Source: Acanthaster planci (Eukaryota; Echinodermata; Asteroidea; Valvatida; Acanthasteridae). Taken from it: a stretch of DNA of 64,000 nucleotides. The notes beneath the pieces are model-generated. The model searched no databases and had not been told where the DNA came from. It saw only the letters and a list, made by a program, of their open reading frames with translations. Below, one piece after another: positions 43,101-51,153 of this stretch. Within the stretch, counting starts at the first letter, position 1; the number at the start of each line of letters is the position of its first letter. Position numbers and translations under genes: made by a program. The stretch lies in assembly GCF_001949145.1 (NCBI RefSeq), contig NW_019091362.1:8889472-8953471 (forward strand), written 5' to 3'.

Positions 43101-46100
43101 TCCATTCCATTACACAATTATTATACCATACAATTACTCAGTGACGTGTACTTCTTTAATTAACCTCCTACCTGTCATTGAGAGTAATGTTTGAAAAAAG
43201 CATATATCCATGTTTGATATACCGGTATCTAACTCTGCTTCTAGAAACTATGTGAACAACACATACCCTGATGACTGCAGAATGCCACTGAATACAGGTG
43301 CATCTGTACATACCTGTGCATTCACCTTTTCTCTGAACTAGATGCTGAATGCTGTACCATCTAATGAGCCCTAATAGTTATCCCTCATAAAGCCCCAACT
43401 CAACCAGAATAGTGAACACCTCAACCACACATTAAAAACCTATTATGGGATTTAAGTGTTGATTAAATATCAATAACAATCAATCAACACAGAGCTCTTT
43501 ATGAAGGACTGCGATTAGGCATCTGTACACAACGGGGACAATGCAGACACTTAACACCTTTATCATTTCATCCTGTCTTCCATCCTAAAATATAGCAGGT
43601 GAATAGACCACTTGTATGCCAAAATAAATCTTGTTACTGGTGTTTATTTGGTTGAGCATCATCACGCTCAAGCGCATTTTTATTTTGTCTTACACTTTGA
43701 CTTTCTAATGTAATTTCAGACTTATCAAATGTGAACAAAAAAACAGGATGCTACCGTGGTAGATATCCTGCAGTGCTACGGATTTTTTCAAATTGGCTGG
43801 AAAATGGATGAACCATGGCTCTTTTGACATCACACCTGGCACAGAATCTTTTAGGCCTAAAAATCTGTCAAAAATCATGAATTTTAAGCAAAACTTGGCA
43901 TTGTTTAAAAAGTAACTTAACAGCTTACAGGTGATGCTTTCGTTTGAATTTGCGCAAAAGCTGACCGGAAATACTGAACAGGGAAACACTGTTCTTCACT
44001 ATTGCATAATCCTGCCCTGTTACTGTGCTTACTAACATGTGTAACATTCTAACGCTGGACGTGTCACACTTCTTGCAAAGTAAACCCCGGTTCATGTATT
44101 CTAATCTTACAAATTTTGTACTCTTCACAACATGCAAGGTATCGGTATTGAAAATGCACAAGTTGATCATTCAGCGTATTTCTATCATAACTGCTTTGTA
44201 TGCACATTAAAATCCTATTCCGATAGAAAATCATACCGGTGGAAATATAATGACCATAAACATTAAAATCGGATTCTGTGCAGTGCTAAAGCATTCCTCA
44301 GTTTGCATCTACATGTAAATCATCAGATTACCGTAGATTTGTTAAATGCGAATATGGATCAATAAGATAATCTTAAAGTGTTCATTGTTGAAATCATTTT
44401 AAAGTAAAAATAACTTCTCCGACAAAGCATTATGGTATTCAACATAATCTATATCCAGGCTCCATTGTTTAAAGAGTGACGTGAACTCCGTGTACAGTAA
44501 TACTTTATTGTGAGTGTTTGACCAGGTGTTGTTCTTCAATCAATTCCCATCGCTGCTGATGATCAGGCAGAGTTTTCACACAAAGGTATGTGTCTCGGCA
44601 TCCTGTGGCATGTGTTGGCATCAGGACAAAGCGGGACGTTTCAATGCTTGCCAGGGTTTTGTGTCCTAAGCAATGAATTTGCATACAAACACATATATGC
44701 TTCTGTACATTTTTGCACGTCGTAAAAAACTCATGAACATTTGTCAAAAAATAGTATCTCTCATGGGTACATGTACCTGTACCAGTATGGCTTTGAGTTG
44801 GTTACTTGCTCTGGTTAACTGATACTTTACTCAGAGTAAGACATTTTGTTTTATCAGCTGGATTATGAGCCGTTGACTCCATAATGCAATTTTAGAAAAA
44901 ACAAAACGACAAAATCAAACTTAGATTTTTCTCAAAGTAGAATCACAAGTGTTTGGGAAAAAAATGGACTACATTTATATGTACATGTACATATGTTTTT
45001 TGAGTCTGCTGAAAAAAATTGAAGGGATTTTTTTTCTGGTCGATAACTGCAAACTTATCACTGGAATCCAACCTAACAGCTGCACACATGGGTATGCTGG
45101 GCCAGGCAACTGTCATAGGTACTGTAGATGTAAGATGACATGTGTGGCACATGTGGGACAACATGTACAAGAACAAGTCAGCCAGCAATGAAGTCAACAT
45201 TGAAAGTGCTGTGAATGTACTCAACTAACAGCCAAGCCGTGCATCTTTACCATGTGGTTTTTCTGTTCAAGTTACAAGCAGGAGGGATTGCTCTGAGTAT
45301 GTTGCAGACGCACTTGACACCGGCTCCATCATTCAGTTCATACTGTACAAATTTCAAATTATAACGAGTGAAGATTTCACTTAACCCTCTTGACAATGGA
45401 AAAACCAAACAAATATTGACCTCTTAAAAATACAGGTATGCCAGGTCTTTTCGTCCATCCCCGGATAAATCACTGGTACTGGTAGCTACATGTAAAACTA
45501 AAACAAAAAAGAAAATATTATTTATTCTTTTTCTGTCTTCCAACCCTGCCAAATTTCAAGTTATTTCTGTAATCCAATTCACTGAAGAAATGCTGGCCTT
45601 AAATACACATACAGTCGTGGTGCTAGATACCAGCACATGTACATTTTATGAGTTAATCACAGGAAAGTCAAATCACACATCTTGCCACATGTAACGGGGG
45701 TAGAACAATTCAAAAAGAATGCTTTTGTGGGAGTTCGCATATTAAACTGAATCTACATGTAGCGAAAGTGGGCGAGTTGTGACTGACTTAGGTTTATGAA
45801 GGGCTCTGGGCCTACATGTAACTAGAAATGGTCATTTACAATTAATTCTGTCCTCTATCTATCAAGGATACACTTGTAAGTAACGTGCAAAGCACAATAA
45901 ACTCGTTCAATAAATTAGGATCTTAAGCTATACACTGAGCTTGAAAAATTCCAGAATAAACGGTATTAATAAGAAAAATAACCACTGGTTTGTATATAGT
46001 ACTTTTATCTAAGATCAAAGTGTTGTCCATAATTATTACCTCTGCTCATTGGACCCATGAAACATACTAAATACCATCTCAGCTCCCTGGGGAGCTCAAT

Positions 46101-46858
46101 GCAGCTATTTCAGCACAAAGCAGCTTTAAATCAATCACAATAATCGTCGCCGCCCTCACAGGTACCCAATTACTCCTGCGCACGGAAAAGCAATGAGTGA
46201 CACAGTGCCTGGCCCGAGGGTATACACACCTTGACCCCAAGCTGGATTCAAACTTGCAACTGCAGTGTTACCCACTGACTACAAATCCAATGCTCTAAAA
46301 CCAAGAGGCCACAGCACTTCACAAAGTAAGACTTACCTTATTTGCCTCTGTGATCATTTTGATGTGCTCTATAACTCTCGAGACTGGGACACGTCCCTTC
46401 CCTTCTGTGTCGCAGCAGACAAATATCGTATCCAGCAATTCCTCCTTGTCGATGACACTCAGCCCTGTGTCGTCTGTTGCACTGCTCCCAGAGCTCTGGC
46501 CAGACCACTTGCGTGAACCCCGCTCCCTGTGGCTGGGTGCCAAGATGGGATCCAGTGGTAGGGGTGAGCCCCACCAGCCAGTGTTCTGCCGTCTGGCAAG
46601 TAACCGTCGAGGGGAGGCCCCCTGGCCCTCATAGCTGGTCTCGACACTTAGTGAGGATGGCTGCTGCTTGGAGGACCTTGGATCGTCAGTCAAGGTTTGT
46701 TTCATCTCGGAGCTGGGACTTACAGTGGTCGGCGGTTGACAGCATCCGATGGTGAGTGGTCGCTCCGACAGGGCGACATCGGGGAACTTTTCAGAAGGGC
46801 CCTGAGCCTTCTTCAGCTTGGCACGACTGCCTTTCTTTGGTGAAAACAAGAAGCTCAT
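4041..46858 (-). CDS. KASH5/IRAG2 (LRMP)-type coiled-coil protein, 21 exons, 3' end not found
   Basis: Gene-level entry for the exons listed separately. Joined from 46858 to 4041 the exons give 2538 nt, exactly 846 codons, with matching phases at all 20 junctions. Residues 1-130 are polar and serine-rich. Residues ~134-214 form a paired EF-hand-like module: the first loop starts at D150 with E152 and K154 but has R161 instead of the acidic last position, and the second (from D187, LDPTG) is expanded, so calcium binding is unlikely. KASH5 has the same pattern (a CD-x-x-x-x-G loop, then LDP-x-G about 37 residues later). In that family this module contacts dynein and the C-terminus anchors in the outer nuclear membrane (KASH5) or ER (IRAG2). 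Residues ~285-470 and ~625-830 are coiled coil with long heptads; ~495-580 is serine-rich and probably disordered. No transmembrane/KASH tail is visible. Family call moderately sure; orthology within KASH5/IRAG1/IRAG2 unresolved. Confidence 0.72.
4541..4700. mobile_element. SINE fragments in inverted arrangement
   Basis: 4541-4576 and 4616-4651 are inverted copies of one ~36-base block (ggtttttgcccctacacc and its complement). Each looks like the 3' half of the tRNA-headed repeat at 4742-4935, one reversed and one forward. The forward piece continues with gacatctccccgacgcaaag, also found reversed at 27.2 kb. Confidence 0.6.
4742..4935 (+). mobile_element. tRNA-derived SINE copy
   Basis: A pol III A-box-like tggtcgagtgg lies at 4762-4772 and a B-box-like gttcgagtcc at 4801-4810, a tRNA-like spacing. 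The acceptor and T stems do not pair, so it is not a working tRNA gene. The body continues with gtgaattttttcaggagatc, a hairpin-prone stretch and gcaaaacccgtaatta, shared with the fragments at 4541-4700 and 27165-27330. Confidence 0.6.
5575..5606 (-). CDS. KASH5-like exon 20 (32-nt microexon)
   Basis: Reads (D)NARKKETVFK. Found because exons 19 and 21 need a phase 1-to-0 piece between them. The acceptor has a long pyrimidine tract (ccttttcttcattctag) and the donor is gtaacg. It is too small for length-based gene finders. Confidence 0.72.
6812..6852 (-). CDS. KASH5-like exon 19 (41-nt microexon)
   Basis: Completes R, then LFKEMEKKYKIAQ. Very good acceptor (tgtcctttttctcaacag), donor gtagtg; phase 2 in, 1 out. 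Confidence 0.8.
7153..7244 (-). CDS. KASH5-like exon 18 (coiled coil)
   Basis: Codons 750-779 plus two bases: LSSCQQDLETAHMAQQKYRQ then MAETQLGELR. Acceptor cttgttcatag, donor gtaagt; phase 0 in, 2 out. Confidence 0.84.
8148..8308 (-). CDS. KASH5-like exon 17 (long coiled coil)
   Basis: Codons ~696-749. Reads DDYVRITKKYEEAIKHCKEL, then a charged helix through RSENETLRFDVD to LEKD. Acceptor tttgtgtccatag, donor gtgagt; phase 1 in, 0 out. Confidence 0.86.
8697..8792 (-). CDS. KASH5-like exon 16 (coiled coil)
   Basis: Phase 1/1. Reads (E)LYEGLQKEKKYQMLKSEK, then LLLDLSIQISQYC. The acceptor (gataccggtag) has a weak pyrimidine tract and is the poorest in the gene, but it alone keeps the heptad frame open and the phases right. 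Donor gtaaaa. Confidence 0.65.
9523..9560 (-). CDS. KASH5-like exon 15 (38-nt microexon)
   Basis: Completes R, then ANKLSFMLQSLQ, continuing the heptads of exon 14 without a break. Acceptor caaccttcccatag, donor gtatga; phase 2 in, phase 1 out. Confidence 0.78.
10123..10214 (-). CDS. KASH5-like exon 14 (second coiled coil)
   Basis: Codons 621-650 plus two bases. Reads VAFTQLLDTELDSMIEKMAS, then LSKNKKQLEQ, a regular amphipathic helix. Acceptor ggtggcatttgcag, donor gtagga; phase 2 out. Confidence 0.85.
10641..10703 (-). mobile_element. tRNA-like SINE head (tRNA-Ile-related)
   Basis: On the minus strand an A box agctcagttgg (10696-10686) and B box gttcaaatccc (10655-10645) stand in tRNA spacing. 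A 17-base anticodon-arm-like piece (ccagtatgatattctgg) would show a GAT triplet, as in tRNA-Ile. Acceptor and T stems do not pair, so a SINE head or tRNA pseudogene is more likely than an active gene. Confidence 0.5.
10978..11247 (-). CDS. KASH5-like exon 13 (Ser/Cys-rich segment and helix)
   Basis: Codons 531-620, phase 0/0, the longest internal exon. Contains an acidic FDFE patch, a run rich in S and C (SCSSSCSSASVAS), then a predicted helix QKRKQEVMKQLQVFLEEN. Acceptor tttttgtctgttccag, donor gtacgg. The serine-rich part looks disordered and could be phosphorylated. GC content is well above the introns. Confidence 0.85.
11248..13177. other. Intron between exons 12 and 13
   Basis: About 1.9 kb of AT-rich sequence. 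No coding or repeat signal recognised. Confidence 0.6.
13178..13360 (-). CDS. KASH5-like exon 12 (coiled coil into Ser-rich region)
   Basis: Codons 470-530, phase 0/0. Begins VLKSEKTQLEVKLSEVRQEL as coiled coil, then turns into a serine/threonine/proline-rich stretch (MSPTSSPKTELG) with several SP/TP sites. Acceptor tgctcttgctgtag, donor gtcagt. Confidence 0.85.
15040..15260 (-). mobile_element. tRNA-derived SINE, short copy
   Basis: On the minus strand the head shows an A box tggccagttatggg (15259-15246) and a near-perfect B box ggtttgaatcc (15220-15210). A body with attgggttttcagtccc and ggggttttcctcccacctct follows, then an AT-rich tail. The body matches the longer copy at 27596-27970. 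Confidence 0.6.
23038..23109. repeat. Triple caggtccacacaa motif
   Basis: Direct copies at 23038-23050 and 23097-23109 and an exact inverted copy ttgtgtggacctg at 23075-23087. The first two can form a 13-bp stem. No other copy noticed; origin unknown. Confidence 0.5.
23588..23944 (-). CDS. Unrecognised open frame inside the 18.9-kb intron
   Basis: About 118 codons open and ending in TAG, with no other coding signal nearby; the frame is closed upstream by TGA a few codons before a GTG at 23944. It is noticeably GC-richer than the AT-rich intron around it and has a protein-like composition (LWEQLGQQIELEPLAELVNG; VTRLLLHSASYNF). I do not recognise the family. It could be a terminal exon of a nested gene, a retrocopy fragment, a transposon-derived piece, or chance. 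It is not part of the KASH5-like frame, since exons 11 and 12 already join in phase. Confidence 0.25.
   Translation of the reverse strand: MAEHPCMASGTVRPLVEDGMPYDKSSHLYWIVIMRSLYSSADDIPESLTDDQGTPVISRIATCSWRTVLLGKNLWEQLGQQIELEPLAELVNGNSVSGLSVTRLLLHSASYNFSALLG
27165..27330 (-). mobile_element. Third copy of the 4.7-kb SINE family
   Basis: On the minus strand this reads the same body as the element at 4.7 kb: a gagtttgtgaaac segment, gggcaaaacc, and aacatctccccaacgcaaa. It lacks a recognisable tRNA head. An ambiguous base (N) sits at 27239. Confidence 0.5.
27596..27970 (-). mobile_element. tRNA-derived SINE, near full length
   Basis: About 375 bp. On the minus strand it starts with a decayed tRNA head (ggttttgattcccggccc), shares the attgggttttcagtccc and ggttttcctcccacctctga body with the 15-kb copy, and ends in an (ATTATT)-like simple tail near 27600, as many SINEs do. 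Confidence 0.6.
30624..30865 (+). mobile_element. ~242-bp MITE, copy 1
   Basis: Terminal inverted repeats of about 40 bp: gggccgttttccaatactc at the left and the complement ending ggaaaagggccc at the right. A second, nearly identical copy lies at 52766-53009 in the opposite orientation. No coding capacity, so it would need a transposase supplied elsewhere. Confidence 0.8.
32306..32365 (-). CDS. KASH5-like exon 11 (60-nt coiled-coil cassette)
   Basis: Twenty codons, phase 0/0: KAKRCEEMQANLEELYSLNR. Acceptor ttggtttttcag, donor gtgagc. It is followed by the longest intron of the gene, about 18.9 kb. Confidence 0.82.
32883..32939 (-). CDS. KASH5-like exon 10 (57-nt coiled-coil cassette)
   Basis: Nineteen codons, phase 0/0: HRSEETETHLEVKNAELAE. 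Strong acceptor (cttttttcccttgaaattcag without a competing AG), donor gtacaa. Confidence 0.8.
33293..33370 (-). CDS. KASH5-like exon 9 (78-nt coiled-coil cassette)
   Basis: Twenty-six codons, phase 0/0, starting LSISLADADSMQEEHRRLQI. The acceptor is tgattgattcaacag. A second AG 15 bases inside (ttctttag) is out of phase with exon 8, so the upstream site is preferred. Donor gtacat. Confidence 0.75.
34116..34166 (-). CDS. KASH5-like exon 8 (51-nt coiled-coil cassette)
   Basis: Seventeen codons, phase 0/0: ANKKQALETKLQAVEEQ. Acceptor tttaatttcag, donor gtacgt. Same length and character as the exon before it. Confidence 0.82.
34467..34517 (-). CDS. KASH5-like exon 7 (51-nt coiled-coil cassette)
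   Basis: Seventeen codons, phase 0 on both sides: EKDKRKLDEKLVDLQAE. Acceptor tttcccctaaaccag, donor gtaaaa. Very charged, heptad-like. Skipping it would keep the frame. Confidence 0.8.
34518..37507. other. Intron between exons 6 and 7
   Basis: About 3.0 kb. It holds the fold-back MITE at 36.4 kb; a locally GC-rich patch at 36.06-36.11 kb (gcgcgcg, CACGTG) sits just before it. Otherwise nothing seen. Confidence 0.6.
36416..36581. mobile_element. Fold-back MITE, ~165 bp
   Basis: Nearly the whole element is one imperfect palindrome. The arm cctccaagagtttgcaatg at the left meets its complement cattgcaaactcttggagg at the right, and inside them cgaaatctgtcgac pairs with gtcaacagatttcg. A related element enters the window at 63.9 kb. 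Confidence 0.75.
37508..37604 (-). CDS. KASH5-like exon 6 (coiled coil)
   Basis: The first base completes a serine; then LQQAWNRSQSIRDENEELKL and TNKEWQKKHAQL, up to the donor gtatgt, phase 0. The acceptor is tatcctatccaag. A second AG eight bases further in (cttacag) would break the frame, which fixes the start. Confidence 0.8.
37910..38068 (-). CDS. KASH5-like exon 5 (start of coiled coil)
   Basis: Codons ~285-337, phase 2 in and out. Strong acceptor (gtccattttacag). Begins MADLQNRIEDLQFQIRKLTE and keeps a clear heptad pattern of L/I/M at a and d positions to the donor gtagac. This is the first long coiled-coil exon. Confidence 0.85.
38723..38798 (-). CDS. KASH5-like exon 4
   Basis: Phase 1 in, phase 2 out. 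The acceptor is tgccacccag; the donor is a consensus gtaagt. Reads (G)LLDAPLDLSACSYGSLEAEG then GDSA, an acidic linker leading into the coiled coil. The frame is chosen by phase match with both neighbours and by the absence of stops. Confidence 0.68.
38799..40852. other. Intron between exons 3 and 4
   Basis: About 2.1 kb. Only the short CATGTG repeat at 39.75 kb stands out. Confidence 0.6.
39750..39771. repeat. Short (CATGTG)n microsatellite
   Basis: Three and a half units of catgtg inside the intron between exons 3 and 4; a minor simple repeat. Confidence 0.6.
40853..40986 (-). CDS. KASH5-like exon 3 (linker)
   Basis: The first base completes the arginine split across the GC-AG intron. The acceptor has a good pyrimidine tract ending ggcctccag. 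Encodes a polar linker starting GMDLSGAMDGRADSSNAV, with no known domain. Two donors share phase 1: gtcagt after 40853 (preferred) and gtgcag after 40874, which would shorten the protein by seven residues. Confidence 0.65.
40987..42461. other. GC-AG intron between exons 2 and 3
   Basis: About 1.5 kb, opened by gcaagt instead of GT and closed by ctccag. Contents otherwise unremarkable. A short open stretch near 41.05-41.13 kb (ETMLDKAEDRDESQ) lacks a good acceptor. Confidence 0.65.
42462..42583 (-). CDS. KASH5-like exon 2 (second EF-hand-like half)
   Basis: Codons 175-214 plus two bases. The acceptor follows a pyrimidine stretch ending ccattgtag. Reads SGRDIDELALQLDPTGLDLE, then a helix ending W-I-K-N-V-Q-N-Q. 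The LDPTG turn and following helix match the second EF-like half of KASH5. The donor is a GC site (caaag|gcaagt), which matches the GC-AG consensus closely; phase 2. Confidence 0.82.
42584..46336. other. Intron between exons 1 and 2
   Basis: About 3.75 kb. It holds the SINE at 46.03-46.31 kb. The rest is AT-rich with several atgtacatgta words; nothing else seen. Confidence 0.6.
46028..46313 (-). mobile_element. tRNA-derived SINE beside exon 1
   Basis: On the minus strand an A-box-like tggcctcttgg (46311-46301) is followed by agagcattggatttgtagtc and a B-box-like agtttgaatcc (46254-46244), then a ~200-bp body ending in an AT-rich tail (taataattatgg). The body differs from the 15/27-kb family. 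It begins only ~24 bp into the intron after exon 1 of the KASH5-like gene. Confidence 0.5.
46337..46858 (-). CDS. KASH5-like exon 1 (first coding exon, start codon)
   Basis: Codons 1-174. The ATG at 46858-46856 opens MSFLFSPKKG and is the first in-frame Met; an upstream splice acceptor at 46883/46884 supports a 5' UTR segment just before it. The exon ends at AAG followed by gtaagt, phase 0. Residues 1-130 are basic and serine/proline-rich without a recognised domain. Residues ~134-174 carry helix-loop-helix one of the EF-hand-like module (EELLDTIFVCCDTEGKGR then RVIEHIKMI). The exon is clearly GC-richer than its flanks. Confidence 0.8.
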
Positions 46859-46882
46859 GTGGACTTACTGTATCAAATGTAC
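46859..46882 (-). other. 5' UTR piece of the KASH5-like gene
   Basis: On the minus strand ccattctctttcag at 46883-46896 is a good 3' splice site 24 nt before the ATG. A non-coding first exon therefore probably lies upstream (higher coordinates). I could not locate that exon. Confidence 0.5.
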
Positions 46883-47002
46883 CTGAAAGAGAATGGAAAC
46901 ACAAAAGACTCAAGTATGCAGTGACACAGTACTGAGCAAGGTAACAAAATCACTCCCAGACTCAATCTCAAGCACAGCACATACATGTACATATATAATT
47001 TA

Positions 47003-47054
47003 AACTTTACGAGCTACATAGAGAACGTATGTACTCTATGTAGCTGGTAAAGTT
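47003..47054. repeat. Hairpin with 21-bp arms upstream of exon 1
   Basis: The arm at 47003-47023 (aactttacgagctacatag..) pairs with 47034-47054 at 20 of 21 positions across a 10-base loop. It lies ~120 bp upstream of the inferred 5' UTR acceptor of the KASH5-like gene, in an intron or the promoter region. Confidence 0.6.
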
Positions 47055-50000
47055 GCAATTAATCATACTGCATGTGCAGCAGTCATGATGACATACATGA
47101 ATGCACTTGTTAAGAAAAGGATATCCACAGTGTACATACATGTACCTGTAGTTTATGGATGTACATCATATGTATACCTGTACCGCTACCTATTTTGAGC
47201 TCTGCTATTGACATTTCTTAGCTGTTTGCTTTCCACACAGTTCAAGTGCCACGGTCTGCATTTTACATTCACGTGTTGCGGCAGCCTTTGGAATTCTAGC
47301 TGTATGTGGCATCAGCAGTGAACTGCCGCGTTTCTAACACGCATTATGGCCTTTGAGCCTTGCCACAGAGAAACTTGTGTGGAGGGGTAGATAATCTGTT
47401 GTCTGTATATTGAATTGAATGCAAAAAGCCTGCATTGTAATTAATACAGTTTGCAAAGGCAACATAACCGGTTTGCCACACTCTTTCATCTCTCTGTACA
47501 TATATCCAGTTACTTGTTAACCTATTTTATCATGCTGTGTCACATTTCAGGTTTTGCCCAGCAGTAAATAAGAAACTGTGGCTGGCCATCGGTACAAAAA
47601 TAAGAGTAATTCATATAGTGTACAAAAAATCTCAAGCAGCTAATAAAATCCTGAATAGTACATTTCTGCTTACACGAGATCAAAAACAACACTGATATGA
47701 CTGAAGGTGGTGTCAACAAATTTTGAAAAGCACCCAATCATGCTAGAATTCTTATTTTAATACAGTGAGCCAAAACTGTCAACACAGTCAATAATCAGGA
47801 ACTGTTGCACATTGTGTAAGCCTGCACAATCAGGACAAAAAAGGCGACAATGGAGTGAGAATGGATAGTAAAAAATAGCGCAGAGTCAGTTCAAAAATAC
47901 TATTCAAATATTTGACCTTCAATTCAAGTGAACATCTGAATATAGGGACGTACTGACTGGCAGATTGTTAATGAACAAACTATATACAAAATCAGTTACA
48001 ATAACAACCCACTTCTCATGTCTCGGAGTATCTCCAGCCACGATTGGGCAAGATTTAAGAGACAAAAAATACGTTTTGCCCTGTTGAAAATGTCTATTCT
48101 GTTAAAATCTGTTAATGAATAGTTTACTTTCTGAATTGTTGTAAGATTTCTGTCACTTTTTATTTGAATCTGCTTGAAACAAGCCTCCATAGTGCAATAT
48201 TTCTCATTTCAAATGAAAAAAATTCTCCCTTCCTTTTCATGAGTTTTGTATTTGAATATTCAAATTCAGAAAATAATATTTGAATATTCAATAATAGATA
48301 AAATATTCAGATATTGGGATAATCGGCACAGCCCTAGTAAAAGTAACAGGGAAAACATGCAAACTGTCGCTTAAAGTTACTCAGGTCTATTTCTCAAATT
48401 TTCGTCCAAACTTGAATGAAAAGAATGGATCTGTTATGCCCAAACTAAGTATGGTATCTATTGCGATATAGTTGGAATTCCTGACAGTATACAAAAACTA
48501 TAGTAGACTACTTACTGGTCGCAGTAACCTGAAATACAAATCAAAACTTATCGTTGGGACTGTCCCAACTATAGTGCTACAGTTATGCCAGCCAGAACAT
48601 GAGAGTGAACATCCAAGATTTCTGTCCACCACCCGCAAACTGCTGAAACAGGCACCAAAAGTTTTCATTATTTCAAAAACGGTCATTATTTAAGTATTTT
48701 CCCTGTCAAGAATAGCCAAAAAAATGGCCACAAAGTAATTGGTAGTTCATAAATCTGACAATGTCACGTACGTAAAAATTAATCATTGATTCATTAAAAT
48801 TAATGGTGTGATGCAAGATGTATGCAAGACGGACTGAGAACTAGTCTACGCGCTGTGTAATCAGTGCAGTGTACGGTACACCAACTTGTCCAAATAATGA
48901 GTAATGAAAAGAAGCCTCACGGATTTTCAAAATTTTCCGGACAGAATTCTCACGGCATAGAGTGTGTGCTATAGGCTAACATAGGGTACAATGTTGCTTT
49001 GTCAGTAACTTATGATTATTATGCTGTAGATGAGATGCTACATTATCATATTTCAGATGAATTTGGTTGTTTGTGTTGGCCCCCAAATCCTAAAGAAATT
49101 TGAAAAATTTTCTAGAGCCTGTGGCTAAGCCGGTAGATATTTGCCAACTGCGGTAGGCCAGTATATTCTTAACCTTTACCCATCTACACCACAGTGTCAT
49201 AGTGATGCTGAGGATTGTATATTTGGGGACTCCGTTCCTGTAATAGAAGGGAGACCTACCCGGTACATTTTAACTTTTGGCTTCACCTTGGTAGATGGCA
49301 CTGACGTTATGCTCAATAACTGTAAGAAACCGGTAAGGTTGATGTTGAAAAAGCTAGGGTAGGGTTTTGAATATTTAGGGAAATAATGAAGGGAAGTGTG
49401 AGTGCTTTAACACATGACACATGGTGGAATCGAATTTGCATGACTGGTTTATCGTTGAGAATTAAGAAAGTCATGTTATCTCACAATTTACAATTTGAAA
49501 TTTCAAAGGAAATACCTGGTAGGGTCAGTGCAATAAAGAGAGCATTGCCACGCCTTAGGTTTTTTTGGGGGGGGGGCTGACCATGCAGTTTTACAAGATT
49601 AAGTATATTAAACAGTCAAAAAATGGAGGTCCGCGGTGTTCTAAAAACCTGATGCCATATATGCAATAGGCCTAGGTCCCTGGGCTATTCCTTAGTTGGG
49701 GTGTAAAAAACCTAAGTTACTCGAAACAGTCATGCCAACTTGACTGTCAGTTGTGCAGAGCAGTAGGCCCCAGGCACAGCCAGTAGTACAGTAGCCACGC
49801 TTCATAATTATCATGAAGAATCTCGTTGGACTTGGAGTCTTTCTTGGTTGGAGGGAGGAAAACTGTTCTATTGCCCACGGAAGGGCCTATAGATTTAGGA
49901 GAGTGGTGGCTGAATATTTCGTTCTTCCTCCCACAATACACTGGGAAAAGATACAAAATAACCACCTACGTGCATCAGATCATTGCATATCAGACGACAT

Positions 50001-50737
50001 GGACGAGACTTGAAAGGCTCTAAGCTTGCCAACGGTGTCAAAGGTCATCTGCCAGTGTGTCTCCGACAAGCCTACAACACAACAGCAGCAAATCCCTAAG
50101 AAAATCAACCGTCCAGCGTCAATGGCATTCTTTGTGACCCTCTTAAATAACCATATATCGTTCAAGCAAATATCGGGTGGAAATTATGAAACTGGAAAGA
50201 GCTTTAAATGGCACGAAATCGTGACACTGTTTCCGCGATCTGAAGAACTTGACCAGAAAGACCCAGCAACTGAGCAAAAGAAAGGCACGTCACTACAGCG
50301 CCCTCTATATTCTATAAAACTTTTCATCCAATCAAAAACGAGTTTTTAAGCTGCAGACCCCAACGCAAACGAGCGCCAAGGTTTGGGTTTTCGTCAGCTG
50401 GAAATCAAAGCTAACCTAATGTGGCAGAATTAACTCTCTCAGCGGTTTTTATTACAGCAAACCACAGAGCACTGCTATCCACACAAACCAGTGCCCGAAC
50501 TGCGAAGCATGTACGGCCTGCGCTTGAGGGGGTATGTCACCCATGTCGTGGCCTGTCTACTGTAGCCGAACGATCGCCTTGCGTTGGGTCTCCAACTTCC
50601 AGGCTTAGTGCCTTTCTTCATTTTTCGACAGCTGTAGACGATTTTTTGGAGGGGAGGGGACGATATACGGGTATGCAGGGTATTCACATTTGAAATACGT
50701 CTTGGGCCAATCATATAAAACAAGTTTCCTTCACGAA

Positions 50738-50921
50738 CAGTGGCGGCGCTAAGTGGCGTCATGTTACAGCAACTGCACCCACTGAAAAGCCGCTTGCACC
50801 CAAGTTTGCATCCACAAAAATTTGTCACATATTACGACGGGGCGATCAACTTTTTTGATTTGCACCCACACGATTCTGCCACACTTTCACCCACGGTCAC
50901 CGAGGTCTGGGGCCGCCACTG
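50738..50921. mobile_element. 184-bp element with CAGTGGCGGC ends
   Basis: Starts cagtggcggc and ends with the complement gccgccactg. Non-coding interior rich in caccca repeats. Probably a non-autonomous DNA transposon; superfamily not assigned. Confidence 0.5.
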
Positions 50922-50973
50922 ACATGAATAATTTATTTTTAGCTTGCAATCTTGAGCTTCCTGAAAACAAGGC

Positions 50974-51153
50974 CAGCGGCATAGCGAGGGGGGGGTTGCA
51001 CCCCCCAATAATTCTTTTCAGTCGGCAAATAAAGGGTCAGTCGACAAATGACACTGAAATTGACGTCATGAATTATTGACGTACATCAACCAGTCGGCAA
51101 ACTGACCCTGGAACAACCCCCCCCCCAAAGAAAATGCCCTCGCTACGCCGCTG
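50974..51153. mobile_element. 180-bp element with CAGCGGC(A/G)TAGCGAGG ends
   Basis: Inverted ends cagcggcatagcgaggg and ccctcgctacgccgctg, with an inner second pairing around gggtcagt / actgaccc. The flanks carry acaagg at both sides (50967-50972 and 51154-51159), a likely target-site duplication. Confidence 0.6.

Noticed and set aside
46338-46755. Other open frames on both strands across exon 1
   Set aside because: Shadows of the GC-rich exon 1 of the KASH5-like gene; the frame with the EF-like motif, ATG and correct donor phase is the real one.
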